A stretch of DNA of 64,000 nt. Origin: Streptomyces sp. WAC08241. GTDB lineage: Bacteria > Actinomycetota > Actinomycetes > Streptomycetales > Streptomycetaceae. The notes beneath the pieces were generated by a model, which was not told the DNA's origin, made no database searches, and worked only from the letters and a program-made list of their open reading frames with translations. The position numbers were made by a program, and so were the translations under genes. The DNA lies in contig CP042279.1 of the NCBI GenBank assembly GCA_007858575.1, positions 1,798,001 to 1,862,000 of the forward strand, in the 5' to 3' direction. Positions within the stretch are counted from its first letter, which is position 1, and each line of letters begins with the position of its first letter. Positions 40,306 through 50,334 of this stretch are shown here, in pieces.

Positions 40306-41503
40306 CCGCGACCGTGACCGGCGGTGGTACCTCGCCCCACGAGCCGATGTACCGCGTCCTCCTGATCGAGGACGACCTGGGCGACGCCCTGCTCGTCGAG
40401 GAACTCCTCCACGACACGGGGCTGCGGTTCGAGCTGACCACCCGGACCAGCCTGGCCGAGGCCCGCGCCGAGCTGGCCGACACGCCGATCGACTGCATCC
40501 TGCTCGACCTGCACCTGCCCGACGTGTCGGGCACCGACGCGGTCACCACGGTCCGGGCCATGGCCCCGCACACCGCGGTCATCGTCCTGACCGGGCTCGC
40601 CGAGGCGCAGGCAGGGCCCGACGCCATGGCCGCCGGAGCCCAGGACTACCTCGTCAAGGGGAAGGTCGAGGCGGACCTGCTGCACCGGACGGTCCGTTAC
40701 GCCGTCTACCGCAGCAAGACCGAGCGGGCGAACTCCGAGGCCCAGGCCGCCCGGCTGCGGGCGGAGGAGAACGCGCGCCTGGAGCGCGGCCTGCTGCCCC
40801 AGCCGATCCTCGACACCTCCACCGTGCGGGTGACCTCCCGCTATCTGCCGGGCGCCACCCTGGCCCTGCTCGGAGGCGACTTCCTCGACGTGGTCGAGGG
40901 GGACGACGGGCTGCTGCACGCGGTCGTCGGCGACGTCAGCGGACACGGGCCCGACGCCGCCGCGCTCGGCGTCTGCCTGCGGATCGCCTGGCGCTCCTCG
41001 TGCTCGGCGGCCACCGCGGCGACGACCTGCTGCACTTGATGGAGCGCATCCTGCTCGCCGAGCGCGGCGGCCAGCACATGTTCGCCACCTGCACCCTCCT
41101 CACCCTCGACCAGAACGCCGGCACCGCCACCCTCCACCCTCGCCGGCCACCACGAACCCCTGCTCACCACGCCCGCCGGGACCAGCGAGCTGGAGGCCGC
41201 CCACGGCATCGCCCTGGGCATCTTCTCCGGTCCGCACCGCTGGCCCGCCACGGTCGTCCCGCTCCCCGCCACCGGCGCCCTGACCCTCTACACCGACGGA
41301 CTCACCGAGGGCCACAACGGAACGGCGAACGAGCGGCTCGGCGTCGAGGGACTGCTCGACCTGATCGCGACCCTGCCGCCGGAGGACCCGGCCGCCCACG
41401 TCGACCTCCTCATCAAGGAGACCCACCGGTTGAACGCCGGCCGGCACTCCGACGACCTCGCCGTCCTGCGCCTCGACTGGGGGTTCCGCCGACGCGCTCC
41501 TGA
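40302..41503 (+). CDS. Response regulator fused to RsbU/SpoIIE-type PP2C phosphatase (frameshifted)
   Basis: ATG 40302 overlaps the kinase stop. Residues 1-130 form a receiver domain: YRVLLIEDDLGDALLVEELL, DCILLDLHLPDVSGTDAVTT with the phosphoacceptor Asp, and GAQDYLVKGKVEADLLHRTV. A coiled-coil-like linker (AARLRAEENARLERGLLPQP) leads to the PP2C domain: LALLGGDFLDVVEGDDGLLH, VVGDVSGHGPDAAALGVCLR, HEPLLTTPAGTSELEA and LTLYTDGLTEGHNG, with HSDDLAVLRLDWG at the end. The pair looks like a two-component system that dephosphorylates an anti-sigma antagonist. Breaks near 40985, 41140 and 41480. Confidence 0.88.
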
Positions 41504-41519
41504 GCGGGGCCCGCGCCCG

Positions 41520-42279
41520 TCACGCGGCGGGTCGGCGCGCCTCGATCAGGGTCCGGGCGGAGTGGGCGACGAACGGCCCCTCCGCCCGGATCAGGGCGTC
41601 GAGGTCGCGCAGCCGGGACAGATGCGCCTCGACCGTGAACCCGGGCACGATCCAGATCACCTTGCGCAGGAACCAGACGACCGCGCCGACGTCGTGGAAC
41701 TCCATCCGCAGCCGCTCGGTGCGCAGGTCCACCACGTCGAGCCCGGCCGCCCGCGCCGCCGCGGCCTCGTCGTCGGGTGGCGCGCCCGGGCCGCCTCCGA
41801 CTGCGGACCGAGGAAGTACTCCACCACCTCCCAGACGCTGGCGGGCCCGACGTGCTGGGCGAAATAGGTGCCGCCCGGCCGCAGGACGCGGGCGATCTCC
41901 GACCACCACACGGTCGCCGGGTGCCGGCTGGTGACGAGGTCGAAGGCGGCGTCGCCGAAGGGCAGCGGCGGCTCGTCGGGATCGGCGACGAGCACCACCC
42001 CGCGCGGGTGGAGGAGTGCGGTGGCCCGGGCGACGTTCGGGGCCACGACTCGGTGGCCGCCATCGTCGGCGGCAGCACCGGCACCCCGGCCAGGACCTCG
42101 CCGCCGCCCGTCTGGACGTCGAGCCCGGCCGAGGCCGTGGCCAGCCGCTCGGAGAGGAGCCGGTGGTAGCCCCAGGAGGGGCGCCGCTCGGTGGCCCGTC
42201 CGTCGAGCCAGGAGAAGTCCCAGCCGTCGACCGGGGCCTCGACGGCCTCCGCGACGAGCTCTTCGAAGGTGCGTTCCAT
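41520..42279 (-). CDS. Class I methyltransferase-like protein (frameshifted)
   Basis: ATG 42279 starts MERTFEELVAEAVEAPVDGW. The SAM motif I is degenerate (LDVQTGGGEVLAGVP). ATALLHPRGVVLVADPDEPP, LPFGDAAFDLVTSRHPATVW and ARVLRPGGTYFAQHVGPASV are Methyltransf_11-type motifs II-III and post-III. The C-terminal half (LRMEFHDVGAVVWFLRKVIW; IVPGFTVEAHLSRLRDLDAL) fits small actinobacterial methyltransferases. About 254 residues; breaks near 42045 and 41785. Substrate unknown. Confidence 0.85.
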
Positions 42280-42476
42280 TCCTTCATCATCACGTCCGGC
42301 CTCCGGAGCGCGCACCCGGATAAACGGCGGCGCGAGCCGCTCGAAGGGCGCCGGCCCGGCGGCCCCGACGAGGACGGACGACCGCCCCATGGTCACGGAG
42401 GCGCGCGACGGGCACCCTGGACGGCACCACGGCGGGCGACCCGGGCGCCCGCCCCTGACGTGAAGGGACGGGCCCC

Positions 42477-43640
42477 ATGCCCCCGCACTTCGGCGACTAC
42501 CAGAACGAGATCTACTTCGAGGGCCTCTTCGGCACCGTTCCCGCGCTGCCGATGACCTTCGCCGAACTGGAGTCGAAGGCGCGGTCGGCGCTGTCACCCT
42601 CGCTGTGGTCGTACGTGGCCGGCGGCGCCGGCGACGAACACACCCAGGAGGCCAACGCCGCGGCCTTCCGCAAGTGGGGACTCGTCCCGCGCATGATGGT
42701 GGGCGCCGCGCAACGCGACCTGTCGGTCGACCTCTTCGGCATGACGCTGCCCTCCCCGCTGTTCATGGCCCCCGTCGGCGTCATAGGCCTCTGCGCCCAG
42801 GACGGACACGGCGACCTGGCGACCGCCCGCGCCGCCGCCCGCACCGGCGTGCCGATGATCGCCTCCACGCTCACCGCCGACCCCTGGAACAGGTCGCCGC
42901 CGAACTCGGCGACACCCCCGGCCTCTTCCAGCTCTACACCCCCACCGACCGGGCCCTCGCGGAGAGCCTGGTGCACCGCGCCGAGGCGGCCGGCTTCCGG
43001 GGCATCGTCGTCACCCTCGACACCTGGATCACCGGCTGGCGCCCGCGCGACCTCGCCACCAGCAACTTCCCCAGCTCCGCGGCCACTGCCTGGCCAACTA
43101 CACCTCCGACCCCGTCTTCCGGGCCCGGCTCCCCAAGCCCCCGGAGGAGGACCCGCGCGCCGCCGTCGTGGAGTGGGCCGGCGTCTTCGGCAAACCGCTC
43201 GTCTGGGACGACCTCGCCTGGCTGCGCTCCCTCACCGACCTGCCGATCCTCCTCAAGGGCATCTGCCACCCCGAGGACGTCCGGCGCGCCCGGGACGGCG
43301 GGATCGACGGCGTCTACTGCTCCAACCACGGCGGACGCCAGGCCAACGGCGGCCTGCCCGCCCTCGACGCCCTGCCCGGGTGGTCGAGGCCGCCGACGGC
43401 CTGCCCGTCCTCTTCGACTCCGGCGTCCGCACCGGGGCCGACGTCGTCAAGGCGCTGGCCCTCGGCGCCACGGCGGTCGGCGTCGGCCGCCCGTACGCGT
43501 ACGGACTCGCCCTCGGCGGCACGGACGGCGTCGTCCACGTCCTGCGCTCGCTCCTCGCCGAAGCCGACCTGATCATGGCCGTCGACGGCTATCCCACCCT
43601 CGACGACCTGCGGGCCGACGGAGCCCTGCGCCCCGTCTGA
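42477..43640 (+). CDS. FMN-dependent alpha-hydroxy-acid oxidase, lactate 2-monooxygenase type (frameshifted)
   Basis: ATG 42477 starts [20 protein letters not shown], typical of lactate 2-monooxygenase-like proteins. [20 protein letters not shown], then [60 protein letters not shown] and the catalytic [20 protein letters not shown] are present, with [20 protein letters not shown] as the FMN phosphate loop. It oxidises L-lactate or another 2-hydroxy acid. Breaks near 42890, 43078 and 43380. About 390 residues. Confidence 0.9.
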   Translation: MPPHFGDYQNEIYFEGLFGTVPALPMTFAELESKARSALSPSLWSYVAGGAGDEHTQEANAAAFRKWGLVPRMMVGAAQRDLSVDLFGMTLPSPLFMAPVGVIGLCAQDGHGDLATARAAARTGVPMIASTLTADPWNRSPPNSATPPASSSSTPPPTGPSRRAWCTAPRRPASGASSSPSTPGSPAGARATSPPATSPAPRPLPGQLHLRPRLPGPAPQAPGGGPARRRRGVGRRLRQTARLGRPRLAALPHRPADPPQGHLPPRGRPARPGRRDRRRLLLQPRRTPGQRRPARPRRPARVVEAADGLPVLFDSGVRTGADVVKALALGATAVGVGRPYAYGLALGGTDGVVHVLRSLLAEADLIMAVDGYPTLDDLRADGALRPV

Positions 43641-43665
43641 CCCGCCGGGAGGAGCGCCGGGACCG

Positions 43666-44938
43666 TCAGGAGGGCGGCGCGCGCGGGACGCCAGGGAGAC
43701 GACCTTCTGCCTGCGTGCCCTGCGCTCGCGCGTGTGCCGGTCCAGCTCCTCCATGAGGCGGCGGCCCCGGTGGCCGGGGTCCAGCTCGTTCAGGACGCGG
43801 TCGATCTCGGCGAGCAGGGCTCCGTACAACTGCCAGCGCCCCGGATCGTCCACCGCGTCCGCCCTCAGCATCCCGGCGGCCCGGTCACGGCCTCGCGGGC
43901 CGCGTCCAACTGCTCGGCGAGGCGGTTCTCCGCCGTCTCCGCGCCGGAGCTGGAGTGCGAGGTGACGAGGACCGCGAAGCTCACCAGGGTGTCCCCGAGG
44001 TGCCGCACCACCTCCTGGAGGACGAGGGCCGTCTCCCGGCGGAAGAGCACCGCCCCGTCCCGCTCCCGCGCCAGGTCCGTCAGGGTGCGGGTCAGGACCC
44101 GCAGCACCACGGCGGAGATCTCCAGGGTGTCGAGGCCCGTCCGCAGCACGATCCGGTGCAGCAGCCCCTCCTTCACGCGCGGGTTCAGCCGCAGGCTGTC
44201 CTCCGCCTGCCGCAGGGCCGCGTCCACGTCGGCGACGTCGTTGTCGAGGCGCCGCGCCTCGTAGAGCCGCGCCGCCGCCAGGTCCACGGACGACGGCCCG
44301 TCGAAGTCGCCGAACGGATCGGGCTCGGCGGGCACGTCCGGGTCCGTCAGCTCCTCGCCGAGCCCCAGGAGCAACTGGCGCATCCGCCGGGCCAGGTCCA
44401 CGATCGAGTCCCCGGCGGTGTCCACCCAGACCGGCGGCACGAGCACCATGTTGAACACCATGCCGACGATCGCGCCGATCAGGGTCTCCAGGACGCGGTC
44501 CCAGGCCGTGTCGGCGACCTGGGTGACCCCGAGGACCAGCATCGCGCTGATCGCGACCTCGGCGACGAACTCCTCCACCCGGACGAACCGCCCCACCACC
44601 AGCGCCGCCAGGATGACCATGGCGAGGCTCCACCAGGTCAGACCGACGAGCACGCTGAACGCGATGGCGATGAGGACGCCGACGACGACGGAGTTCACCC
44701 GCCGCAGACTCGTCACGAGCGTCGAGTACAGCGTCACCTGCACCACGAGCAGCGCGGTCAGCGGCGCGGTCAGCGGCGCCGGCTCGGAGCTGAGCTGGAG
44801 CGCGACGACGTACGAGATCGTCGCCGCCGCGGTGGAACGCAGGGTCTGGACCACAAAGGGGTCCCGCCGCTGACGCTCCCACCACTGCCACAGGCGCCAC
44901 TGGCGCAGCGAGGCGAGCGATACGGAGCGGTGGGGCAT
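43666..44938 (-). CDS. FUSC / aromatic acid exporter-like membrane protein (frameshifted)
   Basis: ATG 44938 starts [20 protein letters not shown]. Six hydrophobic segments follow within 180 residues ([60 protein letters not shown]), as in ArAE/FUSC proteins, then a long soluble helical region ([40 protein letters not shown]). The family is linked to export of aromatic acids or other small molecules. Breaks near 43875 and 43695. End VSLASRAPPS. It is convergent with the lactate oxidase-like gene. Confidence 0.8.
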
Positions 44939-45193
44939 GAAGTACTCCTCCTCCGGTGGGCGAGGGACGCGTCCGGGGCCGGGCGCGATCTTGTGCGCGC
45001 CTACCCGCCCGGCGCCTCCGCACCGCGATGCTCCGTGGTGCCGCCCCGCGAAGCCGCGCCGACGCGCCGACGGGCCCCGACGAATCCCGGGGTGCGGACC
45101 GGTGGCGGGGACGGTGACTGAACGGAACCGTTCCGGGTAGCCGCCGGGTGCCCGTCCCGCACCACCCCCGTGCCCCGTGAGGAGACCCCGACC

Positions 45194-45864
45194 ATGGACC
45201 GCGCAGCGCTCTTCGACGTCGACGGCACCCTGGCCGACACCAACCACCCGCACGCCGTCGCCTGGTGGGAGGCGCTGCGCCAGGGCGGCCACCGCGTGAC
45301 CATGCACGCCGTGCACCGGGCCATCGGCCTGCCGGGCGGGCGGCTCCTCGACCACCTGCTCGGACAGGACCGCGACCGGTCGGACGACGAGCGCCTGAGC
45401 ACCGCGCACGACACCCTCTACGGGACGTACTTCGAGCGGCTCCAGCCCTTCGACGGGGCCGCCGACCTGCTGCGGAAGCTCGCGGGCGACGACTGGAAGG
45501 TGGTCCTGGTGACCTCGGCCAAGAGTCGCGAGCTGGAGGCCCTGCGCCGGGCGATCGACGCGGACGACGCGCTCACGGACACCGCCACCTCCGACGATGT
45601 CGACGAGGGCAAGCCCGCTCCCGACCCCGTCGAGCACGCCCTCTCCCTCGTGGACGTGCCGGCCGACCGGGCCGTGTTCGTCGGCGACAGCGTCTGGGAC
45701 ATGAAAGCGGCCCGCCGCGCCGGGGTGACCGTCGTCGGGCTGCTGTGCGGCGGCATCCCCGAGGCCGACCTGACCGGGCGGGCGCCGCCGCCGTCTACGA
45801 CGACCCGGCCGACCTCCTCGCCCGCCTCGACACCAGCCCCTTCGCCTCCGTACCGCCCGCTTAG
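45194..45864 (+). CDS. HAD superfamily hydrolase, phosphoglycolate phosphatase-like (one frameshift)
   Basis: GAGGAGA upstream supports ATG 45194. HAD motif I is ALFDVDGTLADTNHPHAVAW, motif II WKVVLVTSAKSRELEALRRA, motif III region DVDEGKPAPDPVEHALSLVD and motif IV AVFVGDSVWDMKAARRAGVT. An alpha-helical cap of beta-phosphoglucomutase type sits between I and II. About 223 residues. One break near 45780. The stop codon lies inside a 39-base inverted repeat that may be an IS-derived end. Confidence 0.88.
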
Positions 45865-45899
45865 GGCCTGTCCGGCGGATCAGGCCGAGTAGGCCCTAA
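45861..45899. repeat. Hairpin repeat resembling Streptomyces IS ends
   Basis: Nine-base arms TTAGGGCCT / AGGCCCTAA enclose GTCCGGCGGATCAGG-like sequence. I recall GGGCCTGTCCGGCGGATCA as a frequent terminal repeat of Streptomyces insertion elements; no transposase is nearby. It overlaps the HAD stop codon and may also act as a terminator. Confidence 0.55.
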
Positions 45900-46060
45900 G
45901 CCCCTTCGCCCCCAGCCGGCCGACCCGGCGAGTTCGACGGGGAGCGGATGCCGGGGCGAGGAGCGGGGTGAGGGAGGCGGCGGTGGCGGCCGCGGCAAGG
46001 TGTCGTCCCACGACGGAGTCGTCCTCTCGTGTCGTGCGGCGGCCGTCCTCCGGCAGAGAG

Positions 46061-46104
46061 CGCGGAGAGTGGCCGGGCCTGGACCGGCCCGGCCACTCTC
46101 CGCG
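46061..46104 (-). terminator. Strong hairpin terminator after the aldo/keto reductase gene
   Basis: A perfect 19-bp stem (46061-46079 with 46086-46104) and 6-base loop lie 67 bases past the reductase stop. No gene is seen in the rest of 45900-46170. Confidence 0.85.
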
Positions 46105-46170
46105 TCCGGCGTCCGGCCGGCATCGGCAGGATCACCGGTCTCCGCCGCCGGTTCCCCGGACGCACCGGGC

Positions 46171-46998
46171 TCAGTCGAGGGTGTCGGGGTCCGGCCCGGT
46201 GCGCAGGCCGCGGTCGAGGCCCGCCACGGCCTCCATCTCCTCCGGGGAGAGGGCGAAGTCGAGCACGTCGAGGTTCTCGCGGATGCGGGCGGGGGTGACG
46301 GACTTCGGGATGACGACGTTCCCGAGCTGGAGGTGCCAGCGCAGCACCACCTGCGCGGGGACTTCCCGTGCCGGTCCGCGATGCCGGTGATGACCGGGTC
46401 GGCGAGGACGGCGCCCTGGGCGAGGGGGCTCCACGCCTCGGTGGCGATCCCGTGGGCGGCGTGCAGCGCGCGCAGCCTCGCGCTGCTGGAGGCCGGGGTG
46501 GAGCTCGATCTGGTTGACGGCGGGCACGAGGTCGCTGCTGTCGAGCAGCCGCTCCAGGTGCGCGGGGTTGAAGTTGGAGACGCCGGCGGTACGGACCCGT
46601 CCGTCCGCGACCAGCGTCCCGATGGCGCGCCAGGTGTCGACGTACAGGTCGCGGGCCGGGGCGGGCCAGTGGATCAGGTACAGGTCGACGTGGTCGAGGC
46701 CGAGCTTGGCGAGGCTGTCGTCGAAGGCGCGCAGGGTGGCGTCGTACCCCTGGTCGGCGTTCCACAGCTTGGTCGTGACGTACAGCTCGTCGCGGGCGAT
46801 GCCGGAGGCGGCGAGCGCCCGGCCGACGCCGGCCTCGTTGCCGTAGACGGCGGCGGTGTCCACGGAGCGGTATCCGGCGTCCAGGGCGTGGGCGACGGCG
46901 GTCGTGGTCCCGTCGTCGGGGACCTGGAAGACGCCGAAGCCGATCTGGGGATCTCGGTTCCGTCGTTGAGGGCGACGGAGGCACGTGGGGAGGGACAT
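46171..46998 (-). CDS. Aldo/keto reductase (frameshifted)
   Basis: ATG 46998 starts MSLPTC; after a break near 46955, IPQIGFGVFQVPDDG. The catalytic tetrad appears in ALDAGYRSVDTAAVYGNEAG (D and Y), YVTTKLWNADQGY (K) and DLYLIHWPAPARDLYVDTWR (H). GVSNFNPAHLERLLDSSDLV and VVLRWHLQLGNVVIPKSVTP form the NADPH site. It reduces aldehydes or ketones with NADPH. About 276 residues; further breaks near 46490 and 46375. It follows the MFS gene by 46 bases on the same strand, so they probably form one operon. Confidence 0.9.
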   Translation of the reverse strand: MSLPTCLRRPQRRNRDPQIGFGVFQVPDDGTTTAVAHALDAGYRSVDTAAVYGNEAGVGRALAASGIARDELYVTTKLWNADQGYDATLRAFDDSLAKLGLDHVDLYLIHWPAPARDLYVDTWRAIGTLVADGRVRTAGVSNFNPAHLERLLDSSDLVPAVNQIELHPGLQQREAARAARRPRDRHRGVEPPRPGRRPRRPGHHRHRGPAREVPAQVVLRWHLQLGNVVIPKSVTPARIRENLDVLDFALSPEEMEAVAGLDRGLRTGPDPDTLD

Positions 46999-47044
46999 GG
47001 AGGTGCGGCTTTCTTTCCGGAGCGGTGTGCGGTGGCGGGAGGGG

Positions 47045-48270
47045 TCAGTGGCGTACGGGGACGCGGGCGCCGGCGGTCCCGACGGCCTCGGCGGCCTCGG
47101 GGTGGGGGCGTCGGCCCCGGTCGCGGAGGTCCGGCGCTCCAGCGCGGCGGACCAGAGGGCGAGGCCGAGCGCGGCGGCGGCCAGGACGGCGCCGACCCAG
47201 TTCGGGGAGGTGTAGCCGAAGCCGGCGGCGATGACCGCGCCGCCGAGCCAGGCGGCGAGCGCGTTGCCGAGGTTGAAGGCGCCGATGTTGACGGCGGAGG
47301 CCAGGGTCGGCGCGCCGTGCGCCTGGTCGAGGACGCGCTTCTGCAGCGGCGGCACCGTGGCGAAGCCGAGCGCGCCGACGAGGAGGATGCTGATCGCGGC
47401 GAGGACCTTGTCGTGCGCGGTCACGGTGAACAGCGCGAGGACGATCGCGAGCCCGCCGAGGGTGGCGTACAGCAGCGGCATCAGCGCGCGGTCGGCGTAC
47501 CGGCCGCCGAGCAGGTTCCCGAGGAACATGCCGGTGCCGAAGAGCACGAGGAGCCAGGTGACCGCGCCGTCGGAGTAGCCGGCGACCTCGGTCATCATGG
47601 GCGCGATGTAGGTGATCGCGGCGAAGACGCCGCCGAAGCCGAGCACGGTCATGGCCATCGCGAGCAGCACCTGGGGGTTGCGGAACGCCTTCAGCTCCCG
47701 GCGCAGGTGGGTGCCCTCGGGGCGGGGCATGGCGGGCACGAGCCGGGCGATGCCGAGCAGTCCGACCACACCGAGCGCGGCGACGATCGCGAAGGTGGTG
47801 CGCCAGCCGATCGCCTGCCCGATGAAGGTGCCGAGCGGCACGCCGACGATGTTGGCGACCGTCAGACCGGTGAACATGGTGGCGATCGCGCCGGCCTTCT
47901 TGTCCGGGGCGACGAGTCCGGCGGCGACGACGGACCCGATGCCGAAGAACGAACCGTGGGCGAGCGAGGCGACGACGCGGCCGGCCAGCATCAGCCCGAA
48001 GCTCGGGGCGAGGGCGGAGAGCACGTTGCCGAGCACGAAGAGGCCCATCAGGAGCATGAGCATCCGCTTGCGGCTCACCCTGCCCCCGAGGACGGTCAGC
48101 AGCGGCGCACCGACGACGACACCGAGCGCGTAGCCGGTGACCAGCAGACCGGCGGTGGGGATGGAGACCCCGAAATCGGTGGCGACCTCGGGCAGCAGCC
48201 CCATGACGACGAATTCGGTCGTACCGATCCCGAAGGCCCCGACCGCAAGAGCGAGTAGCGCGAGCGGCAT
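47045..48270 (-). CDS. MFS transporter, AraJ/YdhP-type efflux (one frameshift)
   Basis: GGAAGGGGG precedes ATG 48270. The first helix is ALAVGAFGIGTTEFVVMGLL, with MFS motif A as LLTVLGGRVSRKRMLMLLMG and the motif C region GVPLGTFIGQAIGWRTTFAI. Twelve hydrophobic helices can be counted. This is the DHA1 drug/arabinose efflux type. A single break near 47110 must be repaired to reach the end GTAGARVPVRH. It lies upstream of the aldo/keto reductase in the same direction, and a palindrome sits in front of it. Confidence 0.88.
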
Positions 48271-48325
48271 GGCTCGCCCCCTTCCAGGATTGATTGAGTG
48301 ATCCCTTTGCACGCTTCGACAATAG

Positions 48326-48348
48326 TTGCATGCGCGCTATAAGCGCAA
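48326..48348. promoter_or_regulatory. Palindromic operator candidate before the MFS gene
   Basis: A 23-base imperfect palindrome with TTGC/GCAA ends has an inner inverted repeat GCGCT-ATA-AGCGC (48334-48346). It lies 56-78 bases before the leftward MFS start in an AT-rich patch. MarR-type sites look like this; no such regulator gene is adjacent. Confidence 0.45.
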
Positions 48349-48460
48349 GCGCGGGTAGATGGTGGAATCTGGGTGATGCCGCACTCGGGCGGGCCCGGCC
48401 CGGGAGGCGCGCGGGCGTTCGGCGCTCCTGCGAACGGGGAAGCGGGCGGCCCGTACCGCC

Positions 48461-49067
48461 TTGACGCATCCGGACGGCCACATCGGCATGTCCATCGGCG
48501 ACGTGCAGGGGCACAACATCGAGGCCGCCGCCTTCATGGGGCAGGTCCGCGTGGGACTGCGCGCGCTGGCCTCCGTGACCGGGGATCCGGGAGAGCTGCT
48601 CGCCCGCACCAACGACCTGCTGGTCTCCCTGGGGCCGATCTCTTCGCCACCTGCACCTTCCTGCGGCTCGACCCCGCCGCCGGCACTCCTGGAGTGCGCC
48701 CGGGCCGGGCACATCCCCCACATCTGGGCCACCGCCGACGGCCGCTCCGGCATCGACGACGGCGAGGGCGGGCCCCCGCTCGGCGTGCTCCGCGGGTCGA
48801 CTACCCCGTCACGCGCCACCGGCTCACCACCGGCGGTGTCTTCGTCCTGCTGACCGACGGGGTGGTGGAGGGCCCTCGCTCCCCCTCGACGACGGCCTGG
48901 ACCAGGTGATGCGGCTCGCCGGGATCACCGCCGTCGCCGGGCTGGACGTCGACGCGCTCGCCACCGCCGTCATGAAGCTGGCGAGCACGGTGGGGCACGA
49001 GGACGACGCCGCCGTCCTGGTCGTCGGCCACGACGGCGGTACGGCGTGGCCGACGGCCGGGGCCTGA
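48461..49067 (+). pseudogene. Truncated SpoIIE/RsbU-type PP2C phosphatase fragment
   Basis: The readable part starts at the TTG at 48461 with HPDGHIGMSIGDVQGHNIEA and runs AAFMGQVRVGLRALASVTGD, LFATCTFLRLDPAAG, LLECARAGHIPHIWATADGR, TTGGVFVLLTDGVVEGPRSP and VGHEDDAAVLVVGHDGG. The first part of the PP2C domain, including the VGGDWYD-type metal site, and any N-terminal sensor domain are absent: the upstream sequence has a stop at 48374 and then the MFS promoter. Four one-base breaks are also present, but the missing 5' end is not explained by them. Confidence 0.7.
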
Positions 49068-49257
49068 GGGCAGGGCCTCGTCCCCGGTCGGCCCGCCCCC
49101 GAACGGGTGACCGCCCGGCGCGCGGCGCCAGGGGCGCACCGGACCGGATCCGGCCGGGTCGGACCGGGCTTCGGGCCGGAGCGGGTCCGTTCCGTACGGC
49201 GGCGCCCGACACGCAGGGGTTCTCGCTGCCCGGTCGGGGCGGCCCGGCCGGTGTCTG

Positions 49258-50274
49258 ATGGCCGGTGTGTTGGTTACTCGGCAGTTCCGACCCCTTACGG
49301 AAGCGGCCCTGCTCTCGCTGGCCGTGGCCGCTTGCTACTACGCGGCCGGACGGCTCGGCCTGCTGGGCCGCCTCGTCGTCGAGGGCGTGGTGGTCACCCC
49401 CATCTGGCCACCCACCGGCGTCGCCGTCGCCGCCCTGCTGCTGCTCGGCGCGCGGGTCTGGCCCGGCATCGCCCTCGGCTCCTTCCTCGTCATCGCCTCC
49501 CTCACCACCCCGGGGCTCACCACGGTGGTCACCGTCGTGAGCAACACCGCCGCGCCGCTCTGCGCCTTCCTGCTGCTGAGACAGGTCGGCTTCCGGCTCG
49601 ACATGGCGCGGCTGCGGGACGGGCTCTCCCTGGTCTTCCTCGGCGGGTTCGGCGCCATGCTGATCAGCTCGACGGCGGGGGTCGGGCTGCACGTGGCCAC
49701 GGGCTCCCTGGACAAGCGCGAGTTCTGGGCCGTCTGGCTGGCCTGGTGGGCGGGCGACACGATGGGGTGCTGCTCGTCGCCCCGCTCCTGCTCGTACTCG
49801 CGGGCCCGGCCGGACGGTTCCGGATGCGGCGCTGGAAGGAGGCGGTCGCCCTGGGGCTCGCGACCCTCGTCCTCGTACCGCTGGCCGTGTTCAGTCCGAT
49901 GAGCCTGCTCTTCCTCGTCTTCCCCCTGCTGGTCTGGCGGCGCTCCGCTTCCAGCTCGCCGGAAGCGTGCTGTGCGCGCTCTTCGCGTCGGTGCTCACCA
50001 CCGCCGAGGCGACCTCCGGGAGGGCGCCTTCCTCCATCTGTCCGACGTCGAGATCATGGTCAAGCTCCAGGCGTTCAACGGCTCCGCCTCCCTGACGGCC
50101 CTGCTCCTCGCCGCCGTCATCACCGAGCAGCGTGCGATCCGCCGGTCGGTGCGCCGCGCCTGCGAGGAACTGGCGGAGGTCCTGGAGCACCTCGCGGCGG
50201 GCGAGCCGTCGCCGGGTCCGCCCGGGACCGCCGGGCGCCGGACGGCCTCGCCCGGCGGGCACCGGGACCCGTGA
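49258..50274 (+). CDS. MASE1-domain membrane protein without an output domain (frameshifted)
   Basis: ATG 49258 starts MAGVLVTRQFRPLTEAALLS. About eight membrane segments include TPIWPPTGVAVAALLLLGAR, WPGIALGSFLVIASLTTPGL, NTAAPLCAFLLLRQVGFRLD and VWLAWWAGDTMG, the MASE1 hallmarks (W-P-P-T-G, W-x-G-D). MASE1 normally precedes a kinase, GGDEF or PP2C module; here only a short helical tail (TEQRAIRRSVRRACEELAEV) follows. Breaks near 49770, 49942 and 50022. About 338 residues. The stop is followed by the leftward TmrB-like remnant. Confidence 0.8.
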
Positions 50275-50334
50275 TCCGGGCGGGTGCGGGGACGCCGCTT
50301 CGGCGTCGGCGAGCGCGGTCCTCGGGGCCACCGC

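Noticed and set aside
46000..48258. A 752-residue open frame on the plus strand
   Set aside because: It is antisense to the aldo/keto reductase and MFS genes and to a perfect terminator hairpin; no motif or start site.
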